Source: Planctopirus ephydatiae (lineage in GTDB: Bacteria > Planctomycetota > Planctomycetia > Planctomycetales > Planctomycetaceae). From it: 64,000 bases of DNA. The notes below the pieces were generated by a model, which worked only from the letters and a program-made list of their open reading frames with translations, did not search any database and had not been told where the DNA came from. Positions 27,648-36,753 of the stretch are shown here, piece after piece; positions within the stretch are counted from its first letter, which is position 1; each line of letters opens with the position of its first letter. The stretch spans positions 4,498,001 to 4,562,000 of the forward strand of contig NZ_CP036299.1 of NCBI RefSeq assembly GCF_007752345.1, read 5' to 3'. The position numbers were made by a program, and so were the translations under genes.

Positions 27648-28256
27648 TCATGAAACATACCGTTCGAGAAATTCCCGCAGGTTTTCTCGGGCGCGGGCCA
27701 GGAGTGATTTCACCGCTGGCTGAGTGAGATCCATGGTTTCGGCAATATCGGCGTAGCTCATACCTTCGAATTTATGGAGCAGTACAGCCATGCGTTGCCG
27801 GCTGTTGAGTTGTTCCATGGCGGCACGCACAGCGGCCTGCAGTTCGGCTTTGTCGAGTTGCCGGGCTGGCATGAGTGCCGATTTCTCGACCACCAGTTGT
27901 TCTTCCGGGCGACTGCCCATGGAACCGGATTCACTCCCCGCGAGCGAGATTTCTTTTCGCCGACCTTTGTTCCGACGGGAGTTGCTCGCCAGATTATTGG
28001 CGACTTTGAAAAGCCAGGTCGAAAAGCGTGCTGTCGCGACATAGCTTTCGCGAGCGCGATAAATCCTCAAAAAAACTTCCTGGGCCAGATCTTCGGCTGT
28101 CTGCTGATCCTGAACCAGATGATGCAGAATCCCCACAAGGCGATCCTGATAAGCAGCCACCAACTGCGAAAAGGCAGCGTCATCTCCCTGCTTGGCACGG
28201 AGCATGAGCTGCACATCCGGATCGCGCAAATAGCCCGAATCGGTTCCTGCAGACAT
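27648..28256 (-). CDS. ECF RNA polymerase sigma factor
   Basis: About 202 codons from the ATG at 28256; a GTG at 28274 is possible. Region 2 is clear (AFSQLVAAYQDRLVGILHHLVQD then AEDLAQEVFLRIYR and FSTWLFKVANNLASNSRR), and region 4 ends the protein (LNSRQRMAVLLHKFEGMSYADIAETMDLTQPAVKSLLARARENL). A basic linker follows region 2. It directs RNA polymerase to a small promoter set. No anti-sigma gene is adjacent, and the next gene on the same strand is a DUF1559 protein 410 bases away, so its targets cannot be guessed from context. Confidence 0.93.
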   Translation of the reverse strand: MSAGTDSGYLRDPDVQLMLRAKQGDDAAFSQLVAAYQDRLVGILHHLVQDQQTAEDLAQEVFLRIYRARESYVATARFSTWLFKVANNLASNSRRNKGRRKEISLAGSESGSMGSRPEEQLVVEKSALMPARQLDKAELQAAVRAAMEQLNSRQRMAVLLHKFEGMSYADIAETMDLTQPAVKSLLARARENLREFLERYVS

Positions 28257-28649
28257 GAGAGCAGCCGATGTCACGTTACAAGGTCTCCGTCAGTCAACTT
28301 CTTCTCAGCAAATTCCCTTTTCAGCACTATACCAGATCAGTGAACCTTTCGTTTCCTGAAGATCTCCTGAAATTGTGACAATCTATGAGCCTTAACTTCC
28401 TGACCTGCCACGCGAAAGCTCTCGCAACTCCTCCCGCAGACTTGAACAGCGACCACAAGAATATACATTTGTCACCCATGGCGACTTGATGTCAACGGCC
28501 ATGGGGCTATGCTGTGACAAAATGATCAATTTTTGAATGGGCAACCCTCTCAGATCAAGACTTGCAGGGCTGACGCACAACATTGAATCTCCGCCATTTT
28601 GAATCATCCCGGCACCCCGAGTGCCTCGTTACCTTACTAGAGTGGTTTC
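28257..28649. other. Divergent spacer between sigma factor and serA
   Basis: About 390 bases with a large nested inverted repeat (28468-28521) and a small hairpin GGCAC/GTGCC (28611-28625) just before serA. No coding frame. Confidence 0.4.
28468..28521 (+). promoter_or_regulatory. Nested inverted repeat upstream of serA
   Basis: Outer arms TTTGTCAC (28468-28475) and GTGACAAA (28514-28521) enclose inner arms CCCATGGC (28475-28482) and GCCATGGG (28498-28505). Both pair perfectly, with an asymmetric eight-base bulge on one side and a 15-base loop. It lies 130 bases before the serA start codon and could be a protein-binding site or an RNA hairpin. Confidence 0.45.
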
Positions 28650-30290
28650 ATGTACAGAGTTCTGATCACTGACAATTTGTCTCCCGCTGGCCTGAAGATT
28701 CTCAAAGAAACTCCCGGCATCGAAGTCGATCTCCGCAAGGGGCTCACCCCCGACGAAGTTCGTGTCGCACTTCACGACGCCGATGGCATTATCATCCGCA
28801 GCGAAACCAAGCTCACTCCCGAGATACTCAAGGATCAGCCGCGACTGAAAGCCATCGTGCGGGCTGGTGTCGGGACTGACAACATCAACCTTCCCGCGGC
28901 CACGCGCGAAGGCATTGTGGTCATGAATACGCCGGCTGGTAATACGACCAGTACGGCGGAACATACCATTGCCATGATGATGGCTCTTTCCCGCAATATT
29001 GCTCCTGCTGCCTCCAAACTTCGCGATGGTGTCTGGGATCGCAAGAGTTTCACAGGAACACAGCTTGCAGGAAAGACGATTGCCATCGTTGGGCTGGGGC
29101 GCATCGGCCTGGCAGTCGCCCGCCGGGCGATTGGCCTCGAAATGAAGATTCTCGGCTTCGATCCTTTCATGTCAGTTGAGCGAGCTGCCGAGCAGGGGAT
29201 TGAGCTGTACCGTGATATCGACGAGATGATTACCAAGTGTGATTATCTTACGGTTCATACGCCCCTCTCCCCTGAAACGACGAACCTGATTGGAGCCGAA
29301 CGCCTGGCCAAAATGAAGAAAGGCGTCCGCATCATCAACTGTGCCCGCGGCGGCATCATTAATGAAGCGGAGCTGGCACAGGCGATTGAATCGGGGCATA
29401 TCGGCGGAGCGGCTCTCGATGTCTTCGTGAAAGAACCCACACCACCGGATAATCCTCTGCTCAAATTGCCACAAGTGCTCTGCACTCCCCACCTGGCGGC
29501 TTCGACCGATGAAGCTCAAGAACTGGTGGCAGTGGAAGCTGCCGAGATTATGGCTGGATTCCTGGTGCGGCACGAAGTTCGCCATGCCGTCAACATGGCC
29601 CCGATTTCTTCTGCCGAGATGGCCGACATGCGGATCTATCTCGATCTGGGTCTGAGACTGGGTGTGGTCCTCTCTCAGCTCAATAAGAGTGGTGTTCGCA
29701 GTGCCAAGCTGACCTTCCGTGGCGAAGCTGCCACCAAGAAGACCAAGCTGATTTCCAACGCCTTTGCAGCCGGTCTGCTTTCTTCAGCACTGGCAGAGAA
29801 CGTGAACATCGTGAATGCCGAGATGCTGGCTCACGAGCGCGGGATCCAGATCACGGAATCACTCTCTTCTGAAGTCTCTGATTTCTCGACGATGATCAGT
29901 GCTACCGTCTACACCGATGAAGGTGAATGCAGTGTGGCAGGGACGATCTTCGGTCGTCAGTTCCTCAGGCTGGTTCGCGTCAATCAGTTCCACCTGGATG
30001 CTTATCTCGACGGAACGTTACTGCTCTACAGGCACATCGACCGTCCGGGTGTCATTGGAACAATCGGCACAGCCTGTGGTCAGCACAACGTGAATATTGC
30101 TCACATGGCTGTCGGACGCGAGCGGAATGAACCAGGTGGAGAGGCACTGGCGATTCTGAATCTCGACAACGAGCCTTCGGCTGAAGCACTCGCTGCAGTG
30201 CAGGCGAATCCCGCCGTCACGAGTGTGCAACTGCTGCGTCTTCCCAAGGCTGGTAATCCACTCCCCTGGTTGACGACGCAATCGGTTTGA
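28650..30290 (+). CDS. serA: D-3-phosphoglycerate dehydrogenase
   Basis: 546 codons, the length of the long SerA type. It oxidises 3-phosphoglycerate to 3-phosphohydroxypyruvate, the first step of serine synthesis. The start YRVLITDNLSPAGLKIL, the NAD-binding motif GKTIAIVGLGRIGLAVARR (about 142-160), RGGIINEAELAQAIESGHIGGAALDVF (about 235-260) and the catalytic TPHLAAST block (about 280) are intact. An ASB-like domain follows (about 310-450), then a C-terminal ACT domain (RPGVIGTIGTACGQHNVNIAHMAVGR) that normally binds serine for feedback. A nested inverted repeat upstream may regulate it. Confidence 0.96.
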   Translation: MYRVLITDNLSPAGLKILKETPGIEVDLRKGLTPDEVRVALHDADGIIIRSETKLTPEILKDQPRLKAIVRAGVGTDNINLPAATREGIVVMNTPAGNTTSTAEHTIAMMMALSRNIAPAASKLRDGVWDRKSFTGTQLAGKTIAIVGLGRIGLAVARRAIGLEMKILGFDPFMSVERAAEQGIELYRDIDEMITKCDYLTVHTPLSPETTNLIGAERLAKMKKGVRIINCARGGIINEAELAQAIESGHIGGAALDVFVKEPTPPDNPLLKLPQVLCTPHLAASTDEAQELVAVEAAEIMAGFLVRHEVRHAVNMAPISSAEMADMRIYLDLGLRLGVVLSQLNKSGVRSAKLTFRGEAATKKTKLISNAFAAGLLSSALAENVNIVNAEMLAHERGIQITESLSSEVSDFSTMISATVYTDEGECSVAGTIFGRQFLRLVRVNQFHLDAYLDGTLLLYRHIDRPGVIGTIGTACGQHNVNIAHMAVGRERNEPGGEALAILNLDNEPSAEALAAVQANPAVTSVQLLRLPKAGNPLPWLTTQSV

Positions 30291-30322
30291 AACGCATTTC
30301 CTAAGAAAATGACAAGAGTTTC

Positions 30323-30352
30323 GTGGCATGCTTGCAGCCCCGGGCAAGCATG
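30323..30352 (-). repeat. REP-like palindromic element A, copy 3 (inverted)
   Basis: In opposite orientation to the other copies: GTGGCATGCTTGC, then AGCCCCG, then GGCAAGCATG. It follows the serA stop by about 35 bases and could help end the transcript. Confidence 0.7.
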
Positions 30353-30393
30353 CAGCGGGACAATGTTGTGCATGAATTACAGAGATATCGGGC

Positions 30394-30423
30394 ATGCTCA
30401 TCCAGAGCTATGAGCATGGCACA
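30394..30423 (+). repeat. REP-like palindromic element A, copy 4 (compensatory arms)
   Basis: Arms ATGCTCA and TGAGCAT replace ATGCTTG and CAAGCAT: two bases changed in each arm so pairing is kept. Centre and flank (TCCAGAGCTA, GGCACA) match the family. It forms a pair with copy 3, 41 bases away and in the opposite orientation. Confidence 0.7.
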
Positions 30424-30449
30424 GTGTGCATGTTGCCACAGGCTGGCCA

Positions 30450-31304
30450 CTACGAATTCAGTGAACCACCATCGGTGAGGTTCGATGGCACGCCCTTTGG
30501 ATAATTCTTTTTGAGCCATGCCTCGATTTGCTGAATCCGGCTTTCGGGATGGGGATGAGAAGCCAGAAACTCGGGCTGACGGTTGCCTTGGCTGGCCTCC
30601 GCCAGTATTCGCATGACGCCCAGCATTTGCGAGGGGTCGTATCCCGCCTCTGCCATCGCCACCAGACCATAAGCGTCCGATTCGGATTCATCTCCCCGGC
30701 TGTACTTCATCTGCAGCATCTGGTTGACAACCATGGCTGCCATTTGCGCATTTCTGCCACTGCTGTTTTCGTCACTGGCGGCGACTCCAGCGGCTGTGCC
30801 GAGCATCTGCCCTAATTGACCTTTGGCCATATGCTCGGCACTGTGTCGATTGATCACATGGCCGATTTCATGCCCCAGGACACCCGCCAGTTGAGCTTCG
30901 TTTTCCAATCGAGAATAGAGCCCCATCGTGATAAAAATCTGCCCGCCCGGGAGTGCAAAGGCATTGATGGTTTTCGGGTCGGCCAGCAGATGAAACTGAA
31001 ACTGCCAGGGGCTGTCTTTGGCTTTGGAAGATTCCACGAGCTTTCGCCCCACTTGCCGGACCATCGCAGCCCTGGGGTCATTGGGCGGAACCACGCCCCC
31101 CATTTCGCGCGCCATCTCGGGAGCCGATTGCTGGCCCAGTGCCAGTTCCTGCTGAGGCGACATCGCCACAAACTGCCGTTCACCAGTGACGGGGTTCACA
31201 TCCAGACTGGCGAAGTACCTCACCAGAGCAAACCCGGCAATCGCCAGTCCAATCAGGATCTGAACTCGAAACCCACGACGCCGAGGCTGATTTCCGTAAG
31301 ACAT
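30450..31304 (-). CDS. Membrane-anchored M48 family metallopeptidase
   Basis: 284 codons. An N-terminal basic stretch and a single hydrophobic segment (about 13-33) anchor it or act as an uncleaved signal. The zinc site is HEIGH at 145-149, with the third ligand Glu expected in the ESESDAYG segment near 208; INAFALPGGQIFITMGL (about 113-129) is the usual M48 substrate-groove strand. It resembles BepA/LoiP-type quality-control proteases working at the outer face of the inner membrane. It stands between serA (convergent) and hisF (same strand, about 110 bases away). Confidence 0.92.
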   Translation of the reverse strand: MSYGNQPRRRGFRVQILIGLAIAGFALVRYFASLDVNPVTGERQFVAMSPQQELALGQQSAPEMAREMGGVVPPNDPRAAMVRQVGRKLVESSKAKDSPWQFQFHLLADPKTINAFALPGGQIFITMGLYSRLENEAQLAGVLGHEIGHVINRHSAEHMAKGQLGQMLGTAAGVAASDENSSGRNAQMAAMVVNQMLQMKYSRGDESESDAYGLVAMAEAGYDPSQMLGVMRILAEASQGNRQPEFLASHPHPESRIQQIEAWLKKNYPKGVPSNLTDGGSLNS

Positions 31305-31411
31305 CGCACTGCCTCACACTTGATAAAGTTTGTCATCTGAAAGCCGATCGAACTCACGGTTAAAGTCTACAACGCTCGCGATGACTTCAACCACTCCATT
31401 TGCCGGGATCA

Positions 31412-32197
31412 TCAGGGAATGGGCTGATTCAGCCTGATGGGCACACCATGCTTGAGCAGGTACGCCTTAGTTTCACCAATGGGATGCGTGCCGTAGTGGA
31501 AGATGCTGGCTGCCAGGGCGGCACTGGCGTGGCCTTCCTGCAGAATCTGCCTTAGGTGTTCGGGATGCCCGGCACCGCCGCTGGCGACGACGGGAATCTC
31601 GACGGCATCCGCTACGGCACGGGTCATCTCGAAGTCGTAGCCGTCCTTGGTGCCGTCGGCATCCATGGAGGTGAGGACAATCTCCCCTGCCCCCAGACGT
31701 TCAACCTCTTTCGCCCAGGTGACCGCTTCCAGCCCTGTCGGTTTGCGGCCGCCATTGATGTGGACTTCCCACTTGACGGAACCATCGGGCTGTGTGACTC
31801 GTCGGGGATCGATGTTGACGACAATGCACTGTTTGCCAAACTTGAGAGCGGCGGCCCGCACAAATTCGGGGTCTTTGACGGCTGCAGAGTTGATCGAGAC
31901 CTTGTCGCAACCCGCCTGGAGCAGCGTGCGGATATCGTCGAGATTGCGGATCCCGCCGCCGACAGTCAGAGGCATGAAGCAGACTTCGCTGGTTCGCCGG
32001 ACGACATCATGGATGATACCCCGTTCCTCGTGGCTGGCGGTGATGTCGAGGAAGACCAGTTCATCGGCACCGTCGCGTTCGTAACGGGCAGCCACTTCGA
32101 CAGGATCGCCCGCATCCTGCAGATTGAGAAAGTTCACACCCTTCACGACGCGTCCTGCATGCACGTCGAGACAGGGAATAATTCGCTGATAAAGCAT
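31412..32197 (-). CDS. hisF: Imidazole glycerol phosphate synthase cyclase subunit HisF
   Basis: 261 codons from the ATG at 32197 ([20 protein letters not shown]), the usual HisF start and length; the open frame continues to 32425 but that extension is not protein-like. HisF joins PRFAR with ammonia from HisH to give imidazole glycerol phosphate and AICAR. Catalytic Asp11 (CLD) and the second Asp in VVNIDPRR (about 130) are present, with phosphate-binding GGGIRN and SGGAGH loops. No other his gene is adjacent, so the pathway is scattered in this genome. Confidence 0.96.
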   Translation of the reverse strand: MLYQRIIPCLDVHAGRVVKGVNFLNLQDAGDPVEVAARYERDGADELVFLDITASHEERGIIHDVVRRTSEVCFMPLTVGGGIRNLDDIRTLLQAGCDKVSINSAAVKDPEFVRAAALKFGKQCIVVNIDPRRVTQPDGSVKWEVHINGGRKPTGLEAVTWAKEVERLGAGEIVLTSMDADGTKDGYDFEMTRAVADAVEIPVVASGGAGHPEHLRQILQEGHASAALAASIFHYGTHPIGETKAYLLKHGVPIRLNQPIP

Positions 32198-32346
32198 GGC
32201 ACCACCCGGGAAGGAACGATTTCCTGCACAAGAATGGCAGCTACATCCACTTCTGGCAAGTTGACAGACGTTCGAGGAAATCGCTCGTAAGCTCTGACGA
32301 TGGGTGGCACCCAACATCTCCACCTCTTGCTCATGCAGCCTACCTC

Positions 32347-32520
32347 TCAAACGAACGGCCGGGCTTTTCCAAGGATCACCAGGAGGAAAGTGGCGATGGG
32401 GCCGAGCAGGAGGGAGAGAAGCCACCAGATGAGGCCACTGCGATCATAGGCGCGAGCGAGGCCCGCGTTGATCAACGAGAGTGTTCCCCAGCCGACAGCG
32501 AATTGAGCTTGATCATTCAT
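32347..32520 (-). CDS. Small membrane protein, 57 residues
   Basis: 57 codons from the ATG at 32520, which has AGAGGTGG eight bases upstream; the open frame reaches to 32649 but overlaps the upstream gene. The protein starts [20 protein letters not shown] and ends in one strong hydrophobic helix ([21 protein letters not shown]) with a short basic tail. It lies between the hisF gene and a two-gene unit on the same strand. No family recognised, but the ribosome-binding site and hydrophobic pattern argue that it is expressed. Confidence 0.6.
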   Translation of the reverse strand: MNDQAQFAVGWGTLSLINAGLARAYDRSGLIWWLLSLLLGPIATFLLVILGKARPFV

Positions 32521-32593
32521 GGCAAACCACCTCTTTTGAGATTCATTGGAAATTGATCCGTTTATTACAAGGCCTGTGCCGTTCTCATCATGA

Positions 32594-33049
32594 TCAGGGG
32601 GCTGACGGCGTTTCCCATCCCAGGGTCGAAAGCCAGGTTCCCATAGCATAGAGCAGATAAGCGAGCAGAAGGACGCGAACCGCGATACTGAACCAGGTGA
32701 ATTTCAATTGTCCCCGCTCGCGACGAACAGGAAAAGGCAACTCGCCTTTCCAGAACTTTCCCCAGCCATTCAAGCCAAAATGATAGGTCTTTTCTGGAGT
32801 TGTCACCGTGAGGATGTACCCTGGGATACGGAAAAACGACGACCGAAACGAGTACAGCACGGCATCAGTAACCTCGCCGTAAGGAATCATCCAGTTGCCA
32901 CATTCAAGACGGTCATCGAACACACGCAGTAAAGCTCTGCGAGCCGTCACCCAGCGCGGGCCATACTGACGTTGATCGCCTGTGGAAATCGTCGCCTTGG
33001 TGAAACATCGATAGAGGCAGGGTTTGCCATTCACCACGGCTCGTTCCAT
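32594..33049 (-). CDS. Hypothetical membrane protein coupled to the gene before it
   Basis: 151 codons from the ATG at 33049, whose A is also the last base of the upstream gene's TAA (a TAATG junction), so translation is probably coupled. The first 110 residues are beta-rich and soluble (LYRCFTKATISTGDQRQYGPRWVTARRALLRVFDDRLECGNWMIPYGEVTDAVLY), like a PH-fold membrane-associated domain. One hydrophobic segment lies near the C-terminus (IAVRVLLLAYLLYAMGTWL). No function can be named. Confidence 0.7.
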   Translation of the reverse strand: MERAVVNGKPCLYRCFTKATISTGDQRQYGPRWVTARRALLRVFDDRLECGNWMIPYGEVTDAVLYSFRSSFFRIPGYILTVTTPEKTYHFGLNGWGKFWKGELPFPVRRERGQLKFTWFSIAVRVLLLAYLLYAMGTWLSTLGWETPSAP

Positions 33050-34107
33050 TATCGCTGATAGATCGGCAGGTAGCCGTTTTCGATCAGCAGGATCGTGCAA
33101 TTCATGGCGGTGGTGTAGACCGGGCCGACGTGGCCTTCTTTCCAGGCACCGTTGGCGGATTGCTTTCGCATGATCTCTTTGGCAATCTCGGGAAAGTATT
33201 TATTCCACTTCTCATCGCCCAGTCGATACTGCACCTGGGCATAGTAGTAGTGTGTGTAGTGCCAATGGCCGAAGAACTGGGATTGATTTCCTGTGCCGAC
33301 AATCGACTTCTCGCAGTATTTCAATAACTTTTGAGCCAGGGCATCGTCATTGGCCTCGCCGGAGTTAAACAGGCAGGCAATGGCGGCGGCTGTAATGGGC
33401 GGCCTCGACCCTCCCCCGCGAATACTGTATTGAACGCCACCATCAGCCGCAGTGCATTTGTTGATGTATTCGACAGCTCGATCGACGACTTCTTTAGGAA
33501 CGGGAATCCCCGAGTTGCGACAGGCTCTTAAGCCCTGGACTTGCGTCACGCAGGTTGAGCCTTCATCAAAGTCGTTGCCATCTTTGGCCGAGACATATCC
33601 CCAGCCACCGGCTGCCGTCTGGGCTTCGCCACAAAACTGCACGGCTTTGGTGAGAACTTCCTTGAGTCGATCCCGTCGCCTTGCATCTTCCTCTTCGCCG
33701 AAGACCTGTGAGAGGAAGAGCATGGAGAAGCCATGACCGTAGGTGTAGTGATAATCGTTCTTATAGCCGATCAAGCCATTGGGCTGTGACATCTCGAGCA
33801 GGTAGTCGACTGCGAGACTGATGTTCTTGGAATACTTCCCGCGAGTGGTGGTACTCCCTTCGCAGAGCATGGCATTACCAGCCAGCGCCGTCATCGCCAC
33901 GCGATACTGACCGCCATTCGCTTCCCAGTAGCCTTGTCGGTGCTGTTCAGAGGCCAGCCAGTCCAATCCCTTGAGAGCACTGATGCGGACCTGGGGATCC
34001 TTCTTTTGTGCCCATGCGCAGGGACTCAATGCCATGACGATAGCCATCGCCGCACAAACCGGCAGCAAGCCCCGGCCTGCCATGTTCTGAAAGAAGTTCG
34101 CGGGCAT
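33049..34107 (-). CDS. Exported prenyltransferase/squalene-oxidase-repeat protein
   Basis: 352 codons from the ATG at 34107 (GGGAGAG upstream); a GTG two codons earlier is less likely. The signal peptide ends near AWAQKKD. The rest is built of alpha/alpha-toroid repeats of the terpene-cyclase/prenyltransferase type: ALKGLDWLASEQHRQGYWEA, AVDYLLEMSQPNGLIGY, AVQFCGEAQTAAGGWGY, AVEYINKCTAADGGVQYSI, AKEIMRKQSANGAWKEG. The DxDD motif of squalene-hopene cyclases is absent, so an enzyme of that type is unlikely; planctomycetes have many such exported proteins of unknown role. Coupled by a one-base overlap to the membrane protein after it. Confidence 0.85.
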   Translation of the reverse strand: MPANFFQNMAGRGLLPVCAAMAIVMALSPCAWAQKKDPQVRISALKGLDWLASEQHRQGYWEANGGQYRVAMTALAGNAMLCEGSTTTRGKYSKNISLAVDYLLEMSQPNGLIGYKNDYHYTYGHGFSMLFLSQVFGEEEDARRRDRLKEVLTKAVQFCGEAQTAAGGWGYVSAKDGNDFDEGSTCVTQVQGLRACRNSGIPVPKEVVDRAVEYINKCTAADGGVQYSIRGGGSRPPITAAAIACLFNSGEANDDALAQKLLKYCEKSIVGTGNQSQFFGHWHYTHYYYAQVQYRLGDEKWNKYFPEIAKEIMRKQSANGAWKEGHVGPVYTTAMNCTILLIENGYLPIYQR

Positions 34108-34495
34108 CTTCACTCTCCCTGCATTTGCCAGCCCTATTTCGATGTTCAGCAGGCAATGATAGATCCGTCAAAAACGTTCCTTCGACATTAACCCGCACCG
34201 GATGAGCCCGCAATTCGAGTTTCGGTCAAATGTTTCTCAAAACCTTTTGATTTCCTTCGAAAAGAGCAGCACGCCGATTTGCTCAACCATGATGAATCGA
34301 ACACTGCCTCCTTGCGTGATGACCGATTCGGGCGAGCCATTGTGATCTGAAAGACCATGTGATTTGCAACACCAAGCGAGTTGAAAGACAAACCGGGCCT
34401 CCCTGTGATACGCTCTTGTCGAAGGAAATCCTGGCGCTGGTAGAACATCCCACCGTATTTCTGAGTTTTTGACATCTTCCAGAGGCGACGAACGC
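34108..34495. other. Divergent spacer upstream of proC
   Basis: About 390 bases between divergent genes. It should hold both promoters; I find no gene and no distinct repeat. Confidence 0.3.
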
Positions 34496-35335
34496 ATGTT
34501 CTCAGGGAAAATCGGCTTCATTGGCTCCGGTCAAATGGCGACAGCACTGGCCAGCGGGATGCTTTCCGCAGGTCTTTTACAAAAAGATCAACTCCTGGCC
34601 TGCGATGTCTCGTCGGCTTCTGCCGAGAAGTTCGCCGCAGTCACGGGTGGGCAGATCTGCCCTTCGATTGCGATGCTGACAGAGAAGGCCGATGTGATTT
34701 TTCTTTCAGTCAAACCTCAATCGATGGCGGGTGTTTTACAGACACTTTCGCAAGTCAGTACCAGCCGGGAAAAGCTGATCATCTCGATTGCAGCAGGGAT
34801 TACTCTCGCCACACTGGAAGCAGGTCTCGGCGGGCCCGGTCGAATTGTGCGTGTGATGCCGAACACGCCAGCACTTGTCGGAGCTGGTGCTTCAGCCTTT
34901 GCGCTCTCCCAAGGGACACATGCAGCATCTGCCAATCGCCCGAGTGATTCTCAGATCGTTCGTCAGCTTCTCGAAACGGTCGGTGTAGCCGAAGAAGTTC
35001 CGGAATCACTGATGGATGCGGTAACCGGGCTTTCCGGCAGTGGACCGGCTTACGTCTATCAGATTATTGAAGCCTTGAGTGATGGTGGCGTGAGAGTCGG
35101 TTTGCCGCGAGCGACTGCAACTCGTCTGGCGGCACAAACCGTGCTGGGTGCTGCCCAGATGGTGCTTTCCACCAAAGAGCATCCCGGAGCTTTAAAAGAT
35201 GCCGTCACCAGCCCCGGCGGGACAACCATCGCCGGTCTGCATGCCCTCGAATCGGGAGGATTACGGGCTGCACTCATGACGGCGGTGGTGGCTGCCACTC
35301 AGCGAGCCAAAGAACTCGGCCAACCACCCCGTTAA
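34496..35335 (+). CDS. proC: Pyrroline-5-carboxylate reductase
   Basis: 279 codons from the ATG at 34496; a TTG at 34469 in frame is not needed. ProC makes proline from pyrroline-5-carboxylate with NAD(P)H. The family pattern is complete: IGFIGSGQMATALASGM at the start, VIFLSVKPQSM (about 70), RIVRVMPNTPALVGAGASAF (about 115-135), and the signature block VTGLSGSGPAYVYQIIEAL (about 178-196) with PGGTTIAGLHALE near the end. The gene stands alone. Confidence 0.96.
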   Translation: MFSGKIGFIGSGQMATALASGMLSAGLLQKDQLLACDVSSASAEKFAAVTGGQICPSIAMLTEKADVIFLSVKPQSMAGVLQTLSQVSTSREKLIISIAAGITLATLEAGLGGPGRIVRVMPNTPALVGAGASAFALSQGTHAASANRPSDSQIVRQLLETVGVAEEVPESLMDAVTGLSGSGPAYVYQIIEALSDGGVRVGLPRATATRLAAQTVLGAAQMVLSTKEHPGALKDAVTSPGGTTIAGLHALESGGLRAALMTAVVAATQRAKELGQPPR

Positions 35336-35673
35336 AATCTTGTGGATCGCCGGGATTCCGGGAACGAGTCCCATCGCGAGGCTGAATTGCTGCAAACCCA
35401 GTAACATCCATCGATTACGAACAAAATGTTCGCCACTGGTTTTTTCGGCACAACCAAGAAATCCGGAAAAATCGTCATTCTTTGGCAGGTTCTCCTCCGA
35501 TACCAGACATGACGAAGTCGGTTGCTCGGCAACTCAAAGTGCGTCATTGCGCTTAAGGTGCGGAGTCATCCCGGCTTTTCTGGGGGGAAAGTCGCCGCGT
35601 AGACATGTTGGCACCATCCATGGTGCTCATGACCATGAGGGGCGGCTGTGAGTCATTGTGGATGGATGGAAAC
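35336..35673. other. Gene-less stretch before the polysaccharide-export genes
   Basis: About 340 bases. An open frame from 35605 runs into the lipoprotein gene but lacks signal-like sequence before 35674. Nothing else recognised. Confidence 0.3.
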
Positions 35674-36753
35674 ATGCACCGGCTGATCACGACTCTTTCG
35701 CTTGCCGGCTGCCTGGGCCTTTTGGCCGGTGGCTGCGCGACAGTTTCGCCGGAAGGATGTATCGATTGCACGCCATCACAAATGCACCTGCACCACGAAT
35801 ACACACCCTGGATTGACGATCATCTTACGCGTCATACTGCCAAGAAGTGTGCCTGCCGTCATCTGGCGGCTTATTCCTCGACCTGCAATCAGCCAGTGAC
35901 GAAAGACTTCCGCCGAGGGTTTGAACAGGCCTTTGTGGATGTCGCAATGGGAGCACCTCAGGCAGTCCCTGCGGTGGCACCGTCTCGCTATTGGCAGGCC
36001 TATTACCGCTCGGGAGCCGGTCGGCCACTTGTTGAAGAATGGTTCGATGGCTATGCGACAGGTCTGGATTATGCGACGCGCAGCCAGGCTGCGGACCTCA
36101 ATCGTGTGGTTTCGACCGATAAGCCTTATCTGACACCGGAAGAACAGCATCATCAGGGCAACGCTCTCGATCGAAATGGATGGTCAGCACCACCTGTGAT
36201 TGCGCCGCAAGCCGCTCCGATCACTTCGATGCCCCATCCGATGGAGCCACTGCCAGAAATGCCGCCGACTCCAGGGAGTTATCAGCCCCATCGAACGAAT
36301 CTGGCACCCCATCCACTGCCTGAAGTTCCCTCGATGAACCAGTTCTTACCTGCTGTTGTGCCACCGGGCGCTGCTCCTGCAGGTACGAATTCCTGGCCAC
36401 AAGGGCCAGCACAGCCGTTTCAAGCACAGGCATATCAAATACAGCCTTATCAGGCTCCGCTCTCGCACGCACAGTCACAGCCACAGCCAACATTACAGCC
36501 ACCACCTGGCTATCAGGCGCCTCCCGCTCAGCCGAACTGGGGGGCATCGCGTGAAAACCGGTATGGGCAGACTCCACCTGTTCAACAGACAGGTTATTTT
36601 CCCGCGCCGGCACAAGGGATGAATCGAGCTGCGATCCCCATGACGGGTGGGTTTTCTGCACCAAATAGTCAACCCTCGCGTGCCGCTCAATACATTGAAA
36701 TGACAACACCAGAAGCGAATGCCAGCATGTATTCCGGGAGTGTGCAGCGATGA
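35674..36753 (+). CDS. Lipoprotein with Pro/Gln-rich C-terminal half
   Basis: 359 codons from the ATG at 35674, which gives a proper lipoprotein signal (MHRLITTLSLAGCLGLLAGG then Cys21). Residues 22-165 are a globular part with several cysteines (ECxDCT-like EGCIDCTP, KKCACRH) and a helical segment FRRGFEQAFVDVAMGAPQAVPAVAPSRYW. From about 170 on it is low-complexity, rich in Pro, Gln and Ala. Its last codons overlap the start of the export protein by four bases (ATGA), so the two are one operon. It is probably an outer-envelope partner of that exporter. Confidence 0.75.
   Translation: MHRLITTLSLAGCLGLLAGGCATVSPEGCIDCTPSQMHLHHEYTPWIDDHLTRHTAKKCACRHLAAYSSTCNQPVTKDFRRGFEQAFVDVAMGAPQAVPAVAPSRYWQAYYRSGAGRPLVEEWFDGYATGLDYATRSQAADLNRVVSTDKPYLTPEEQHHQGNALDRNGWSAPPVIAPQAAPITSMPHPMEPLPEMPPTPGSYQPHRTNLAPHPLPEVPSMNQFLPAVVPPGAAPAGTNSWPQGPAQPFQAQAYQIQPYQAPLSHAQSQPQPTLQPPPGYQAPPAQPNWGASRENRYGQTPPVQQTGYFPAPAQGMNRAAIPMTGGFSAPNSQPSRAAQYIEMTTPEANASMYSGSVQR

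Noticed and set aside
31556-32290. Plus-strand open frame of 244 codons
   Set aside because: Antisense to hisF, which has full catalytic motifs.
33049-34107. Squalene-hopene cyclase
   Set aside because: The alpha/alpha repeats fit, but the DxDD catalytic motif is missing and the protein is exported.
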